A stretch of 64,000 nt of DNA, from the NCBI RefSeq assembly GCF_030161635.1, contig NZ_BSUO01000001.1:1593199-1657198 (forward strand). The letters are read 5' to 3'. Origin of the DNA: Mobilicoccus caccae. Lineage in GTDB: Bacteria > Actinomycetota > Actinomycetes > Actinomycetales > Dermatophilaceae. Below the pieces are notes generated by a model. The model did no database searches. It was not told the origin of the DNA and saw only the letters and a list, made by a program, of their open reading frames with translations. Below are positions 44,524-54,013 of this stretch, piece after piece. Within the stretch, counting starts at the first letter, position 1; each line of letters opens with the position of its first letter. The translations under genes were made by a program, and so were the position numbers.

Positions 44524-45555
44524 ATGACCGACGCATCCGCCCAGCCCACCGGTGCGACGCTGCGCCGTGGCCCCTTCGCGGCCGGTGACCGCGTGCAGTT
44601 GACCGACCCCAAGGGGCGCCTGCACACCATCACCCTCGTGGCCGGCGGTCAGTTCTTCACCCACCGCGGCAGCCTGCAGCACGACGACATCATCGGCTCC
44701 CCGGACGGGTCGACGGTCACCAACACCGCCGGGGTCGAGTACCTCCTGCTGCGGCCCCTGTTGGCCGACTACGTCATGTCGATGCCGCGCGGCGCGGCGG
44801 TGGTCTACCCCAAGGACTCCGGGCAGATCGTGCAGATGGCCGACATCTTCCCCGGTGCCTGCGTGGTCGAGGCCGGAGTCGGGTCGGGGGCCCTGTCGAT
44901 GTCGCTGCTGCGTGCGGTGGGCGACGGCGGGCGCCTGTACTCCTTCGAGCGTCGTGAGGACTTCGCCGACATCGCCCGCGCCAACGTGCGGGACTTCTTC
45001 GGCGCCGAGCACCCGGCCTGGCGGGTCGAGGTCGGAGATCTCGTCGAGGCGTTGCCCCGGACCGTCGAACGGGGCACGGTCGACCGGGTCGTCCTCGACA
45101 TGCTCGCGCCGTGGGAGTGTCTCGACGTCGTGGCCGACGCGCTCATCCCCGGTGGGGTGCTCATCTGCTACGTCGCCACGGCCACGCAGCTCTCGCGGGT
45201 GGCCGAGGACATGCGTGACCACGGCGGGTTCACCGAGCCGTCGGCCTGGGAGTCCCTCGTGCGGGGCTGGCACCTCGAGGGGCTCGCGGTGCGTCCCGAG
45301 CACCGCATGCACGGGCACACGGGCTTTCTCGTCACGGCGCGTCGCCTGGCGCCGGGGGTCACCCCGCCGCTGCGCAAGCGTCGCCCGGCCAAGGGCGCCT
45401 ACGGCGAGGCCGGCGACGGGGCCGAGAGCCCCGCGCTGTCCACGCAGGAGTGGAACCCCGAGGACGTGGGGGAGCGGCCGGTCAGCGAGAAGAAGATCCG
45501 CAAGATGCGTCGCGCCGCGACGGTGGCGCAGCAGGAGGACGAGCGCGATGAGTGA
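44524..45555 (+). CDS. trmI: tRNA (adenine(58)-N1)-methyltransferase TrmI
   Basis: SAM-dependent methyltransferase of 343 residues making m1A58 in the tRNA T-loop. An N-terminal beta domain ([33 protein letters not shown]) is followed by the Rossmann core: [20 protein letters not shown], the SAM loop [19 protein letters not shown], and [17 protein letters not shown]. The last 60 residues are basic and lysine-rich, as in mycobacterial TrmI. The ATG at 44524 is chosen because the promoter's -10 box is 8 bases upstream. The stop overlaps the arc start by 8 bases; a trmI-arc pair is conserved in actinobacteria. Confidence 0.93.
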   Translation: MTDASAQPTGATLRRGPFAAGDRVQLTDPKGRLHTITLVAGGQFFTHRGSLQHDDIIGSPDGSTVTNTAGVEYLLLRPLLADYVMSMPRGAAVVYPKDSGQIVQMADIFPGACVVEAGVGSGALSMSLLRAVGDGGRLYSFERREDFADIARANVRDFFGAEHPAWRVEVGDLVEALPRTVERGTVDRVVLDMLAPWECLDVVADALIPGGVLICYVATATQLSRVAEDMRDHGGFTEPSAWESLVRGWHLEGLAVRPEHRMHGHTGFLVTARRLAPGVTPPLRKRRPAKGAYGEAGDGAESPALSTQEWNPEDVGERPVSEKKIRKMRRAATVAQQEDERDE

Positions 45556-47214
45556 GGGCCTGACCCAGCCGCCCACCGACCCGACCGCCCGCGCAGCCCG
45601 GTTGCAGGCCACCGTCACCACCCTGACCAGGCGCAACGACGAACTCACCCGCACCCTGGCCTACGCGCGTGAGCAGCTCACCGGTCTCAAGGCGCAGGTG
45701 GAGTCGCTGGCGACGCCGCCCTCGACCTACGGCGTCGTGCTGCGCCCGGCCGGTGAGGGGACCGTCCGCATCCTCACCGGCGGACGCGCGATGCTCGTCA
45801 CCGTGTCGCCGGAGGTGAAGGCCGAGGCGTTGACCCCCGGACGCGAGGTGCGCCTCAACGAGTCGCTGTGCGTCGTCGGGGTGGGGGAGTACGAGGACCT
45901 CGGCCAGGTGGTGTCCGTGCACGAGGTGCTCGGCGATCACCGCGTCGTGGTCGTGGTGCAGGGCGAGGACCACCGCGTCGCCCGCCTGGCCGAGCCGCTG
46001 CACGGTCAGGTCCTGCGGGGCGGCGACAGCGTGCTCTTCGACTCCCGCTCCGGATTCGTGCACGAGATCATCCCCAAGGCCGAGGTCGAGGACCTCGTGC
46101 TGGAAGAGGTCCCCGACATCACGTACGAGGACATCGGTGGCCTCTCGGGGCAGATCGAGGCGATCCGCGACTCCGTCGAGCTGCCGTACCTGCATCCCGA
46201 GCTGTTCCGCGAGCACCACCTGCGTCCGCCCAAGGGGGTCCTGCTCTACGGACCACCCGGATGCGGAAAGACCCTCATCGCCAAGGCCGTCGCCGCCTCG
46301 CTCGCGCGCCAGAGCGCCGCCGAGACCGGGCGGGAGGAGCCGACGAGCTACTTCCTCAACGTCAAGGGCCCCGAGCTGCTCAACAAGTACGTCGGGGAGA
46401 CCGAGCGTCAGATCCGGTTGATCTTCCAGCGGGCGCGCGAGCACGCCACCGGCGGCGCACCGGTGGTCGTGTTCTTCGACGAGATGGACTCGCTGTTCCG
46501 CACCCGCGGCTCCGGCCTGTCCAGCGATGTCGAGACGACGATCGTGCCGCAGCTGCTCGCCGAGATCGACGGTGTCGAGCGGCTCGACAACGTGATCATC
46601 ATCGGCGCCAGCAACCGGGAGGACATGATCGACCCGGCCATCCTGCGGCCGGGCCGGCTGGACGCCAAGATCCGCATCGACCGCCCCGACGAGACCGGGG
46701 CCCGCGACATCTTCGCCAAGTACCTCACCCCCGACCTGCCGTTGGCGCAGGAGGCGCTGGCCGCGCACGGCGGGTCACCGGAGGCCACCGTCGAGGCGTT
46801 GATCGGCGACGTCGTGCACCGCATGTTCGCGCGCACGCCCCAGAACCGCTACCTCGAACTCGTCCGCACCGACGGCAGCAGCGAGATCCTCTACTTCGCC
46901 GACCTCGCCTCCGGCGCGATGATCCAGAACATCGTCGATCGCGCCAAGCGGGCGGCGATCAAGGAGCTGCTGGCCGGGGGCGAGCGGGGATCTCACAGCG
47001 GCACCTGGCCGATGCGCTGCTGGCCGAGTTCGCCGAGAACGAGGACCTGCCCAACACCGCCAGCCCCGACGAGTGGGCGCGGGTGTCCGGACACAAGGGC
47101 GGGCAGGTCGCCCACATCAGACGTTTGACGCCCAACCGTGAGGAAGGGCAGGTCGCGGCGCGGTCCGAGCCCCGGGCGGTCGAAGACGTCATCGCGAGCG
47201 GGGACTACCTGTAG
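45548..47214 (+). CDS. arc: Proteasomal/Pup-recognising AAA ATPase ARC (Mpa), apparent frameshift
   Basis: Hexameric AAA+ unfoldase that recognises pupylated proteins. The N-terminal coiled coil (about residues 15-55) binds Pup; two OB domains follow ([38 protein letters not shown]). The AAA domain has Walker [20 protein letters not shown], Walker [17 protein letters not shown] and the arginine-finger region [19 protein letters not shown]. The frame breaks at the G-run 46986-46989; one added G gives a 555-residue protein ending VIASGDYL. A terminal Tyr-Leu is the motif by which Mpa opens the 20S proteasome, yet no prcBA genes are at the Pup locus here. Confidence 0.92.
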
Positions 47215-47285
47215 TCGTCGGCCCCTACCGCCTTCCTCACGCGCCTAGTGTGGGCCTCGGATACCCCTCGAGAGGAAGGTCACTC

Positions 47286-48467
47286 ATGAACAAGCCCGAG
47301 AGGATCGTCGTCGTCGACGGAGCTCGTACCCCGGTGGGGAGCTTCGGCGGCGCGTTCAAGGATGTACCCGCGCACGTACTCGGCGCGAAGGCCGTGACCG
47401 AGGCGCTCTCCCGCGCAGGCGTCGCACCCGACGACATCGAAGAAGTCGTCATGGGCTGCATCGGACAGGTCGGCCCGGACGCCTACAACGGACGTCGTGT
47501 CGCGGTCGAGGCCGGATTGCCGCTGTCGACGCCGGGATACACGGTCAACCGGCTGTGCGGCAGTGGCCTGCAGGCCATCTGGTCGGCGGCCCAGGAGATG
47601 CTGTGGAACGATCTGTCCTTCACCGTCGCCGGTGGTGACGAGAACATGACGCGGATGCCGTACTACGACTTCGGTGCCCGCAACGGCTACAAGCTGGGCA
47701 ACCGCAGCCTGGTGGACGGCACGATGGCCATGCTCACCGATCCCTTCCACGAGATCGGGATGGGCGTCACGGCCGAGAACGTCGCGAAGAAGTACGGCAT
47801 CTCGCGCGAGGAGCAGGACGAGTTCGCGCTCCGCTCGCAGCAACGGGCCGGCAGCGAGGAGGCTCAGGCGGCGTTCGCCGAGGAGATCGTCCCGGTCGAG
47901 ACGGGTGGCCGTAAGTCGGTCACCGTCGAGAAGGACGAGCACCCCAAGCCGCAGACGACGGCGGAGATCCTCGCGGGTCTGCGTCCGGCGTTCGCCAAGG
48001 ACGGCAGTGTCACGGCGGGCAACTCCTCGGGCATCAACGACGGCGCGGCCGCCGTGGTGCTCGCCACCGAGTCGACGGCCAAGGAGCGAGGACTGAAGCC
48101 GCTCGTGGCCCTCGAAGCGGTCACCGTGGCGGCGATGGAGCCCGAGGTCATGGGCTACGCCCCGACGCCGGCGCTCAAGATGCTGTTCGAGAAGACGGGC
48201 CTCAGCCCGTCGACCGTGGACGTCGTCGAGCTCAACGAGGCGTTCGCCGCGCAGGCGGTCGCCGTGGTCCGCGACGCCGGTCTGGACCTCGAGAAGACGA
48301 ACCCCTACGGCGGTGCCATCGCGCTGGGTCACCCCGTGGGCGCCACCGGGGCGATCCTCACGGTCCGCATGGCCAAGCACCTGGCCAGGCACGACCTGGA
48401 GACCGGGATCGTCACGATGTGCATCGGCGGTGGCCAGGCCCTGGCCGCGCTGTTCCGTCGCGTCTGA
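47286..48467 (+). CDS. Acetyl-CoA C-acetyltransferase (thiolase)
   Basis: Thiolase of 393 residues catalysing condensation or cleavage of acetoacetyl-CoA or longer 3-ketoacyl-CoA. The nucleophilic Cys is in NRLCGSGLQA (near residue 89), NEAFAAQ and GGAIALGHPVGATGA carry the catalytic His, and the second Cys is in TMCIGGGQALA. Length is normal. ATG 47286 follows GAGAGGAAGG by 7 bases; a TAGTGT box near 47246 may be the promoter. It stands alone between arc and the divergent prs group, interrupting the Pup gene order of other actinobacteria. Confidence 0.93.
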   Translation: MNKPERIVVVDGARTPVGSFGGAFKDVPAHVLGAKAVTEALSRAGVAPDDIEEVVMGCIGQVGPDAYNGRRVAVEAGLPLSTPGYTVNRLCGSGLQAIWSAAQEMLWNDLSFTVAGGDENMTRMPYYDFGARNGYKLGNRSLVDGTMAMLTDPFHEIGMGVTAENVAKKYGISREEQDEFALRSQQRAGSEEAQAAFAEEIVPVETGGRKSVTVEKDEHPKPQTTAEILAGLRPAFAKDGSVTAGNSSGINDGAAAVVLATESTAKERGLKPLVALEAVTVAAMEPEVMGYAPTPALKMLFEKTGLSPSTVDVVELNEAFAAQAVAVVRDAGLDLEKTNPYGGAIALGHPVGATGAILTVRMAKHLARHDLETGIVTMCIGGGQALAALFRRV

Positions 48468-48487
48468 GATCAGGGTTGCCGACTCCG

Positions 48488-48523
48488 CGCCGGGTCGGTG
48501 GGCATCTGCTCACCGACCCGGCG
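48488..48523. terminator. Bidirectional terminator between the thiolase and DUF3054 genes
   Basis: A 13-bp stem (48488-48500 with 48511-48523) with a 10-base loop lies just after both convergent stop codons. Confidence 0.8.
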
Positions 48524-48531
48524 TCGGTGTG

Positions 48532-48917
48532 TCAGGAGCGGGTGCGGGAACGGCGGGCCAGGAGCAGGGCGAGGGCGCGCCAGCCGAGCAGCAGGACCCC
48601 GGTGACGACGAGGCTGACGATGACGAACGCCGTCGCCGTGCCCTGATCGGTGAGCTGACGCACGATCATGCCCACGACGACCGTGGACAGCCAGACGACC
48701 ACGCCTCCGACCAGACCCGTCGGTGCGCTGCGGCGCACGGCCCACCAGATGAGCCACCCCACGACACCGCCGAGGAGGAAGGGGTGGCCGTCTCCATGGC
48801 CCCCGTCCACTCCTGGCCGTGGGACTCCCGTCCGATCGCCGCGAACACGACGATGAGGATCGCGTCCAGCGCCACCGCGAGCGGTGTTGAGGGGGAGGCG
48901 GACGGGTGGCGGGACAT
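48532..48917 (-). CDS. DUF3054 family membrane protein, apparent frameshift
   Basis: Small integral membrane protein of 128 residues when repaired, with four hydrophobic helices: STPLAVALDAILIVVFAAIG, TPFLLGGVVGWLIWWAV, LVGGVVVWLSTVVVGMIV and AFVIVSLVVTGVLLLGW. RESHGQEW and RQLTDQGTATAF between them are DUF3054 signatures. The frame breaks at the G-run 48781-48784 (C-run on the coding strand) after METATP; one added base restores it. AAGGAG lies about 9 bases before the ATG. It follows prs after 35 bases. Function unknown. Confidence 0.8.
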
Positions 48918-48952
48918 GGATCGAGCTCCTTCGGGGTGTGCGGGCGGGTGGA

Positions 48953-49936
48953 TCAGAAGGGAAGTCTGAGCTGCGGGGGAGCGTGGCGGGGGTCGACGCC
49001 GTCGAAGAGGCTGCTCACGGACTCGCCGACGTGGATGCGGGCGATGGCCTCGGCGAACAGCTCGGCCACCGACACGACGACGTGCTTGTGCAGACCGACG
49101 GGTGCCGGCACGGTGTCGGTGCTGACGACCTCGGTGATGAGCGAGTGGGCGTTGAGGCGTTCGACCGCGGGCCCGGCGAACAGGCCGTGCGTGCACGCCA
49201 CGTCGGCACCGGGGCAGCCGGCCTCGCCCAGCTTGTCGAGCAGTTCGATCATCGAGCCGCCCGTGGCGATCTCGTCGTCGAGCACGATCGCCCGCTTGTT
49301 CTCGACATCACCGACGATCGAGTCGATGACGACGCGGTCGTCGGCCATGCGCTGCTTGTTGCCGGCGGCCACGGGCAGGCCGAGGAGCCGCGCGAACAGG
49401 GTGGCGGTCTTGGCGTTGCCCAGGTCGGGGGAGACGACGACGTGGTCGGTGAGGTCGCGGCCGTGGTCGCGGAAGTGCGAGGCCAGGGCGCCGATGGCCG
49501 TGAGGTGGTCGACCGGGACCGAGAAGAACCCGTGGACCTGCGGCGCGTGCAGCGCCATGGTGATGACGCGGTCGGCGCCGGCGGTGACGAGCATGTCGGC
49601 GACGAGCCGGCCGCCGAGGGAGATGCGGGAGGCGTCCTTCTTGTCCGAGCGCGCGTAGGAGTAGTGCGGGATGACCGCGGTGACGTGCGCGGCCGAGGCC
49701 CCGCGCGCGGCGTCGATCATCATGAGGAGCTCCATGAGGTGCTCCTGGGTGGGCGGCACGAGCGGCTGGACGATGAACACGTCGCGCTGGCGGCAGTTGA
49801 CGAGCAACTGGGCCTGGAGGCAGTCGTTGCTGAAGCGTGCGATGTCGACACCCGAGAGCGGAACCCCCAGGTGCTCACAGATCTGACGGGCCAGCGAGCG
49901 GTGGGCCGAACCGGAGAAGACGATCACGTCGCGCAC
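48953..49936 (-). CDS. prs: Ribose-phosphate diphosphokinase (PRPP synthetase), divergent paralogue
   Basis: Enzyme of 327 residues making PRPP from ribose-5-phosphate and ATP. It starts DVIVFSGSAHRSLARQICEH, with SNDCLQAQLLVNCRQRDVFI and VIPHYSYARSDKKD (the flexible catalytic loop). The PRPP-binding motif is IVLDDEIATGGSM, which differs from the canonical VDDMIDTGGT form, so this is the divergent class found beside a canonical Prs in many actinobacteria. Here the signature is altered but the acidic pair is kept. Whether it is the main PRPP synthetase depends on a second gene outside the window. The histidine kinase gene ends 59 bases upstream, on the same strand. Confidence 0.88.
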   Translation of the reverse strand: MRDVIVFSGSAHRSLARQICEHLGVPLSGVDIARFSNDCLQAQLLVNCRQRDVFIVQPLVPPTQEHLMELLMMIDAARGASAAHVTAVIPHYSYARSDKKDASRISLGGRLVADMLVTAGADRVITMALHAPQVHGFFSVPVDHLTAIGALASHFRDHGRDLTDHVVVSPDLGNAKTATLFARLLGLPVAAGNKQRMADDRVVIDSIVGDVENKRAIVLDDEIATGGSMIELLDKLGEAGCPGADVACTHGLFAGPAVERLNAHSLITEVVSTDTVPAPVGLHKHVVVSVAELFAEAIARIHVGESVSSLFDGVDPRHAPPQLRLPF

Positions 49937-49995
49937 GTTGCGATTCCTCGAAGCCGTGGGGCTGGGGCGACGCCCATCCTAGGACCTCGGCTCGC

Positions 49996-51150
49996 TCAGG
50001 CGGGTACCGAGTCCGCCAGCGGCGCGGTGAGCGGGATGTGCGCCTCCAACACCCAGGTGCCGTCGACGCGCTCGCCGGTGATCGACCCGCCGAGCAGGCG
50101 CAGACGCTCGGCGAGGGATTCGATCCCGAGTCCGGTGGAGGGGACCTGCGGGGCGGTGCCGCGGGCGCTCTGGTTGTCGATGCGGACGACGAGCTGGTCG
50201 CCCTCGGTGCGACACTCCAACCGGCACAGGACTCCGGGGGTGGCGTGCTTGGTGATGTTGGTCGTGCCTTCGCGGACGACGCGCACCGCCGTCGTCTCGG
50301 CGGTGCGGGAGAGCCCGGTCGGCGCGGTGCCGACCGTGACCTGGTAGCCGAGCATCGCCAGGTGACGAGCGGAGTCGGCGAGGGCGTTCTCGAGTGATTC
50401 CGCCTCGAGATCCCGCACCAGGGAGGGGGCCTCGACCGCGTCTTCGGCGCGCAGCACGACCAGCAGTCGCTTGAGGGCGTCGAGGCCCGACCGGGCGGTG
50501 TCCTCGATGGCGGCGCGGGCGAACTCCTGCTCGGCGGGGCGATCTGTCGTGCGGAGCACGGCCGACTGCATCGCGATGATCGTCAGGTCGCGGGCGACGC
50601 TGTCGTGGAGCTCACGGGCCAGGGCGATGCGTTCGCGGCGGCGGCGGTCGGAGAGCCGGGCCAGTTCGGCCTCGGCGGCGCGCCGGCTGCGCGTGACGTA
50701 CCCGGCGGCCCAGCCGACCGCGCTCATGACGATCAGCGTCGGGAGGACCAGCTCGAGGGTGGAGCCCCGGAACGAGGGGGCGATGTGGAACTCGACGACG
50801 ATCCCGCACCCGATGCCGATGGCGGCCCAGAGCGCGAGGAGGAGACGGCGGTTGACGTAGGCGAGGAAGACCGCCACGAGCGCGAGGGCCACGACGGCGG
50901 GGAGTCTGCTGCCGGCGCCGTCCTGCGGATTGACGATGTCGAGCAGTTGCAACGTCGTCCCGGCCCCGAAGACCACGGGCGTCCGGGCCGGTTCGGGCGC
51001 GAGCAGCGCGAGGAGCAGCACGATGGTGACGGCTGCGGAGATCCATCGGTCGGGACCGTCGCCGAGGGAGATGCCCCGGACGATCGCGAGGAAGGAGGAC
51101 AGGGCGCCGTAGCCCACGCCGAGCCAGACCGCGAGCCGTACTGGGCTCAT
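49996..51150 (-). CDS. Sensor histidine kinase (HisKA_3 type)
   Basis: Membrane histidine kinase of 384 residues. About six hydrophobic helices fill residues 1-155 with short loops, a form seen in sensors of membrane-inserted or small extracellular signals. The dimerisation domain has the phosphoacceptor His in LARELHDSVARDL, the HisKA_3 pattern of NarL/LuxR-type systems. The ATPase domain has VVREGTTNITKHA (N box) and TGLGIESLAERLRLLGG (G box). The secreted-peptide gene lies 60 bases upstream on the same strand and the response regulator gene is divergent beyond it. The three are probably one system. Confidence 0.9.
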   Translation of the reverse strand: MSPVRLAVWLGVGYGALSSFLAIVRGISLGDGPDRWISAAVTIVLLLALLAPEPARTPVVFGAGTTLQLLDIVNPQDGAGSRLPAVVALALVAVFLAYVNRRLLLALWAAIGIGCGIVVEFHIAPSFRGSTLELVLPTLIVMSAVGWAAGYVTRSRRAAEAELARLSDRRRRERIALARELHDSVARDLTIIAMQSAVLRTTDRPAEQEFARAAIEDTARSGLDALKRLLVVLRAEDAVEAPSLVRDLEAESLENALADSARHLAMLGYQVTVGTAPTGLSRTAETTAVRVVREGTTNITKHATPGVLCRLECRTEGDQLVVRIDNQSARGTAPQVPSTGLGIESLAERLRLLGGSITGERVDGTWVLEAHIPLTAPLADSVPA

Positions 51151-51210
51151 GCGTCCCAGCGACTCCCGGCCCAGCGTGGTCAGCAGACGGAGCGAGGGGG
51201 CTCACGACCC

Positions 51211-51381
51211 TCAGGCACAGAGGCGCGGAATGATCAGGCAGACCCAGTCGGGGTAACGGCTCGGGGTGATCTCGCCCGTGGTCTTCCCGGGGAGCACCGG
51301 CTCGGTGGCGAGGGCGGGGGCGGGAAAGCCCATGAGGACGACGAAGGTCAACGCGGCCAGTGCAGAGGCTCGACGACGCAC
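51211..51381 (-). CDS. Small exported Cys-pair peptide, putative signal of the adjacent two-component system
   Basis: A 56-codon frame. GTG at 51381 has AGGAG 7 bases upstream. Residues 1-25 are a Sec signal peptide: VRRR, a hydrophobic core (ALAALTFVVLMGF) and the cleavage site APALA. The mature part would be 31 residues, beginning TEPVLPGKT and ending PDWVCLIIPRLCA, with Cys48 and Cys55 able to form a small disulfide loop. The frame can be read further upstream, but only across the promoter region. It lies between the kinase gene (same strand) and the divergent response regulator. I know no family for it; a peptide pheromone, kinase inhibitor or small lytic peptide are the options. Confidence 0.6.
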   Translation of the reverse strand: MRRRASALAALTFVVLMGFPAPALATEPVLPGKTTGEITPSRYPDWVCLIIPRLCA

Positions 51382-51547
51382 AGCGGTCTCCTGAGTGCGA
51401 GATGATGAAATTGACACGGCGATGTATCGGATTCTAGCCACGAACGGTGGCTGTGACGACGAAAATGTCCGGGCTACCGTGGTACTCGACACCGCGGCCA
51501 CCGGGCCCCCTCGACGGTCACCGACGGGTGAGGTGCAGGAGAACGTG
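51382..51547. promoter_or_regulatory. Divergent promoter region of the peptide-kinase and response-regulator genes
   Basis: TTGACA (51411-51416, + strand) is a perfect -35 hexamer, followed about 18 bases on by a weak -10. On the minus strand TAGAAT (51437-51432) is a good -10 for the peptide gene. The two promoters face each other and overlap, so binding of the response regulator here could switch both. The region is markedly AT-rich compared with its surroundings. Confidence 0.45.
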
Positions 51548-52273
51548 ATGAACGAGGCACGACCGCCGCAGGACGCGGCCGGCAGCGATGTTCCCGGCCC
51601 CTACCGGATCCTCGTGGCCGAGGACGAGCAACTCATGCGGCACGCCCTGGGGATCTTCCTGCGTGCGGCCGACGATCTGACGATCGTGGAGATGGTCGAG
51701 AACGGCGCCGACGCGGTCGAGGCGGCTGCCCGGCTCCGGCCCGACGTCGTGCTCATGGACATCCACATGCCGGTCATGGACGGCATCGAGGCCACCCGTC
51801 TCATCACCTCCCGCGATCCTGCGATCCACGTCATCGCGCTGACGACGCTCGGCGGCGTCGACGCGGCCGTGCCGATGCTGCGGGCGGGGGCTCGCGGGTA
51901 TCTCCTCAAGGACTGCGACCCCGAAACCCTGCTGGCCTCGATCCGCCGGGTGATCGGCGGCGATCCCGCACTGTCGCCCTCGGTGACGATGTCGCTGCTC
52001 AAGGCCGTCGCCGACGGCGATCCGCGCACCGAGCGCGGACGGTACCGATCCCCGGAGGCCCCCGAGCTCGCCGGCGCGGACATGGACGTGCTCCGGATGC
52101 TCGCCCGGGGGTTGAACACCGTCGAGATGGCGCAGGAGCTGGTGCTCGCCGAGGCGTCGGTCAAGTCGCGGATCGCCAAGCTGTGCACCAAGTTCGAGGT
52201 CGACGGACGGGTGCGGTTGCTGATCCGGGCGACGGAGCTCGGCCTGGTCAGTCCCCGCCTCGGGGGCGGCTGA
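51548..52273 (+). CDS. Response regulator, NarL/LuxR type
   Basis: DNA-binding response regulator of 241 residues. The receiver has the acidic pair VAEDEQLM, the phosphoacceptor Asp in VVLMDIHMPVMDG (about residue 76), the Thr in IALTTLGG and the Lys in GYLLKDCDPETLL. The C-terminal LuxR-type HTH is DVLRMLARGLNTVEMAQELV followed by SVKSRIAKLCTKFEV; the usual VKTH..NI of this helix is replaced by VKSR..KL. ATG 51548 has AGGAG 7 bases upstream. It is divergent from the peptide-kinase pair and is the likely partner of that kinase. The Pup gene dop follows with its own promoter. Confidence 0.9.
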   Translation: MNEARPPQDAAGSDVPGPYRILVAEDEQLMRHALGIFLRAADDLTIVEMVENGADAVEAAARLRPDVVLMDIHMPVMDGIEATRLITSRDPAIHVIALTTLGGVDAAVPMLRAGARGYLLKDCDPETLLASIRRVIGGDPALSPSVTMSLLKAVADGDPRTERGRYRSPEAPELAGADMDVLRMLARGLNTVEMAQELVLAEASVKSRIAKLCTKFEVDGRVRLLIRATELGLVSPRLGGG

Positions 52274-52287
52274 ACGCGCCCGCGACC

Positions 52288-52293
52288 TAGGGT
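52288..52293 (+). promoter_or_regulatory. -10 box for dop, leaderless
   Basis: TAGGGT ends 6 bases before the dop ATG at 52300. Confidence 0.5.
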
Positions 52294-52299
52294 GGCGGC

Positions 52300-53862
52300 A
52301 TGGAACACAGCGTGGCGGTGGAGCCGGGATCGGTCCGACGGGTCATGGGGATCGAGACCGAGTACGGGGTCACGGTGCCCGGGCGGCCGCTGCTCGATCC
52401 GGTCGTGTTGTCCGGACGGGTCGTGCAGCACTACGCCGCCGCCGGGCACGGTCGGCGTCATCGCGCGCGGTGGGACTACGCGGGGGAGTCGCCCCTGGAG
52501 GACGCGCGGGGTTTCAGTCTCAGCCGGGCGCTGGCGCACGAGAGCCAGTTGACCGACGAGTGGGCCGACGACCCCACGGTGGCCAACGTCTGCCTGTCCA
52601 ACGGGGCGCGGCTCTACGTCGACCACGCCCACCCGGAGTACTCCTCACCGGAGGTCACCACGCCGCGGGAGGCGATCACGTGGGATCGCGCCGGCGAGAT
52701 CGTCATGGCCGAGGCCGCGCGGCTGGGCTCCTCGGAGGAGGCGGGTGAGCCGCCGATCGAGGTGTACAAGAACAACACCGACGGCAAAGGCGCCAGTTAC
52801 GGCACCCACGAGAACTACCTCGTCTCCCGGCAGACCCCGTTCGAGCGCATCGTCGAGCAGTTGTCCCCGTTCTTCGTGGCCCGCCAGATCATCTGCGGCG
52901 CAGGACGGGTCGGGATCGGCCAGAACTCCGAGACGCCCGGGTACCAGCTCAGCTCGCGGGCGGACTTCTTCGAGGCGCGGGTGGGCCTGGAGACGACGTT
53001 CCGTCGTCCGATCATCAACACCCGCGACGAGCCGCACTCGACCCGCGATCGGTACCGCCGGCTGCACGTCATCATCGGCGACGCCAACCTCTCCGACGTC
53101 TCGGGCCTGCTCAAGCTGGGCACGACGAGCCTGGTCCTCGGGCTCATCGAGTCGGGTCTCATGACCGACGCGCCCGTGCTGGCCGACCCGGTGGGGGCGT
53201 TGCGGCAGATCAGCCACGACCCGTCGCTACAGGCCTGCGTCGAGCTCGTCGACGGTCGCCGGCTCACCGGCCTGGAGCTGCTGCGGGTGTACCAGGAGCA
53301 GGTGCACCGCCATCTGACGCAGGTGCTGGACGGCGACCCGCTCACCGCCGCCGACGCCGACACCGTCGAGGTCCTAAAGCGCTGGGGTGAGGTGCTCGAC
53401 GCGCTGGAGTCGGGCTCGGGGGCCTCCGCGCAGGTCGAGTGGCTCGCCAAACGCGATCTGCTCGAGGGCTACCGGCATCGCGACGGACTCGCCTGGGACG
53501 ACCCGCGGTTGGCGATGATCGACGTCCAGTGGTCGCACGGCACCCCGGGCAAGGGGCTGGCCCGCCGGCTGGAGGCGCGCGGCCGCATCGAGCGTCTCGT
53601 CGGCGAGGAGGAGGTCCGCGCGGCTGTCGGGTCCGCCCCGCCGACCACCCGCGCCTGGTTCCGGGGTGAGTGCATCCGTCGCTATCCCGGCTCGGTGGTC
53701 GCCGCGTCGTGGCAGTCGGTCCTCCTCGACGACGGCGACGGCGACGCACTGCGCCGGATCGGCACCGCCGAACCCCTGCGCGGCACCAGGGAACTGACCC
53801 AGGAGCTGCTGGATCGCCACCCCGAGGCGAGCGGGCTGCTCGCCGAGCTGGCGGATCACTGA
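52300..53862 (+). CDS. dop: Pup deamidase/depupylase Dop
   Basis: Carboxylate-amine-ligase-fold enzyme of 520 residues that removes Pup from substrates and, where Pup ends in Gln, deamidates it. It starts VRRVMGIETEYGVTVPG, with the Dop loop (HGRRHRAR), then WDYAGESPLEDARGF carrying the catalytic Asp. SNGARLYVDHAHPEYSSPEV, VYKNNTDGKGASYGTHENYL and PIINTRDEPHSTRDRYRRLH are the nucleotide and metal motifs. As Pup here already ends in Glu, Dop should act only as a depupylase. It is separated from pup by bioB. The TAGGGT box predicts a leaderless mRNA. Confidence 0.95.
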   Translation: MEHSVAVEPGSVRRVMGIETEYGVTVPGRPLLDPVVLSGRVVQHYAAAGHGRRHRARWDYAGESPLEDARGFSLSRALAHESQLTDEWADDPTVANVCLSNGARLYVDHAHPEYSSPEVTTPREAITWDRAGEIVMAEAARLGSSEEAGEPPIEVYKNNTDGKGASYGTHENYLVSRQTPFERIVEQLSPFFVARQIICGAGRVGIGQNSETPGYQLSSRADFFEARVGLETTFRRPIINTRDEPHSTRDRYRRLHVIIGDANLSDVSGLLKLGTTSLVLGLIESGLMTDAPVLADPVGALRQISHDPSLQACVELVDGRRLTGLELLRVYQEQVHRHLTQVLDGDPLTAADADTVEVLKRWGEVLDALESGSGASAQVEWLAKRDLLEGYRHRDGLAWDDPRLAMIDVQWSHGTPGKGLARRLEARGRIERLVGEEEVRAAVGSAPPTTRAWFRGECIRRYPGSVVAASWQSVLLDDGDGDALRRIGTAEPLRGTRELTQELLDRHPEASGLLAELADH

Positions 53863-54013
53863 GGTCCGCCGAGACGTCACGCAGGCCTCGCCGATGCCCC
53901 GGACGGGACCTTCGTCGGCCGTGCTCCGCGACTCGGCCACGGGCCCGGTCGCGCCCGGTTAGGTTGGGTCCAGACGGCGCAGCGACCGTCGCAGTCAACC
54001 GAAAGGCCCGGGC

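Noticed and set aside
51211..51501. A 96-residue version of the small secreted protein
   Set aside because: The extra N-terminal residues lie in the divergent promoter region and would bury the signal peptide; GTG 51381 has its own AGGAG site.
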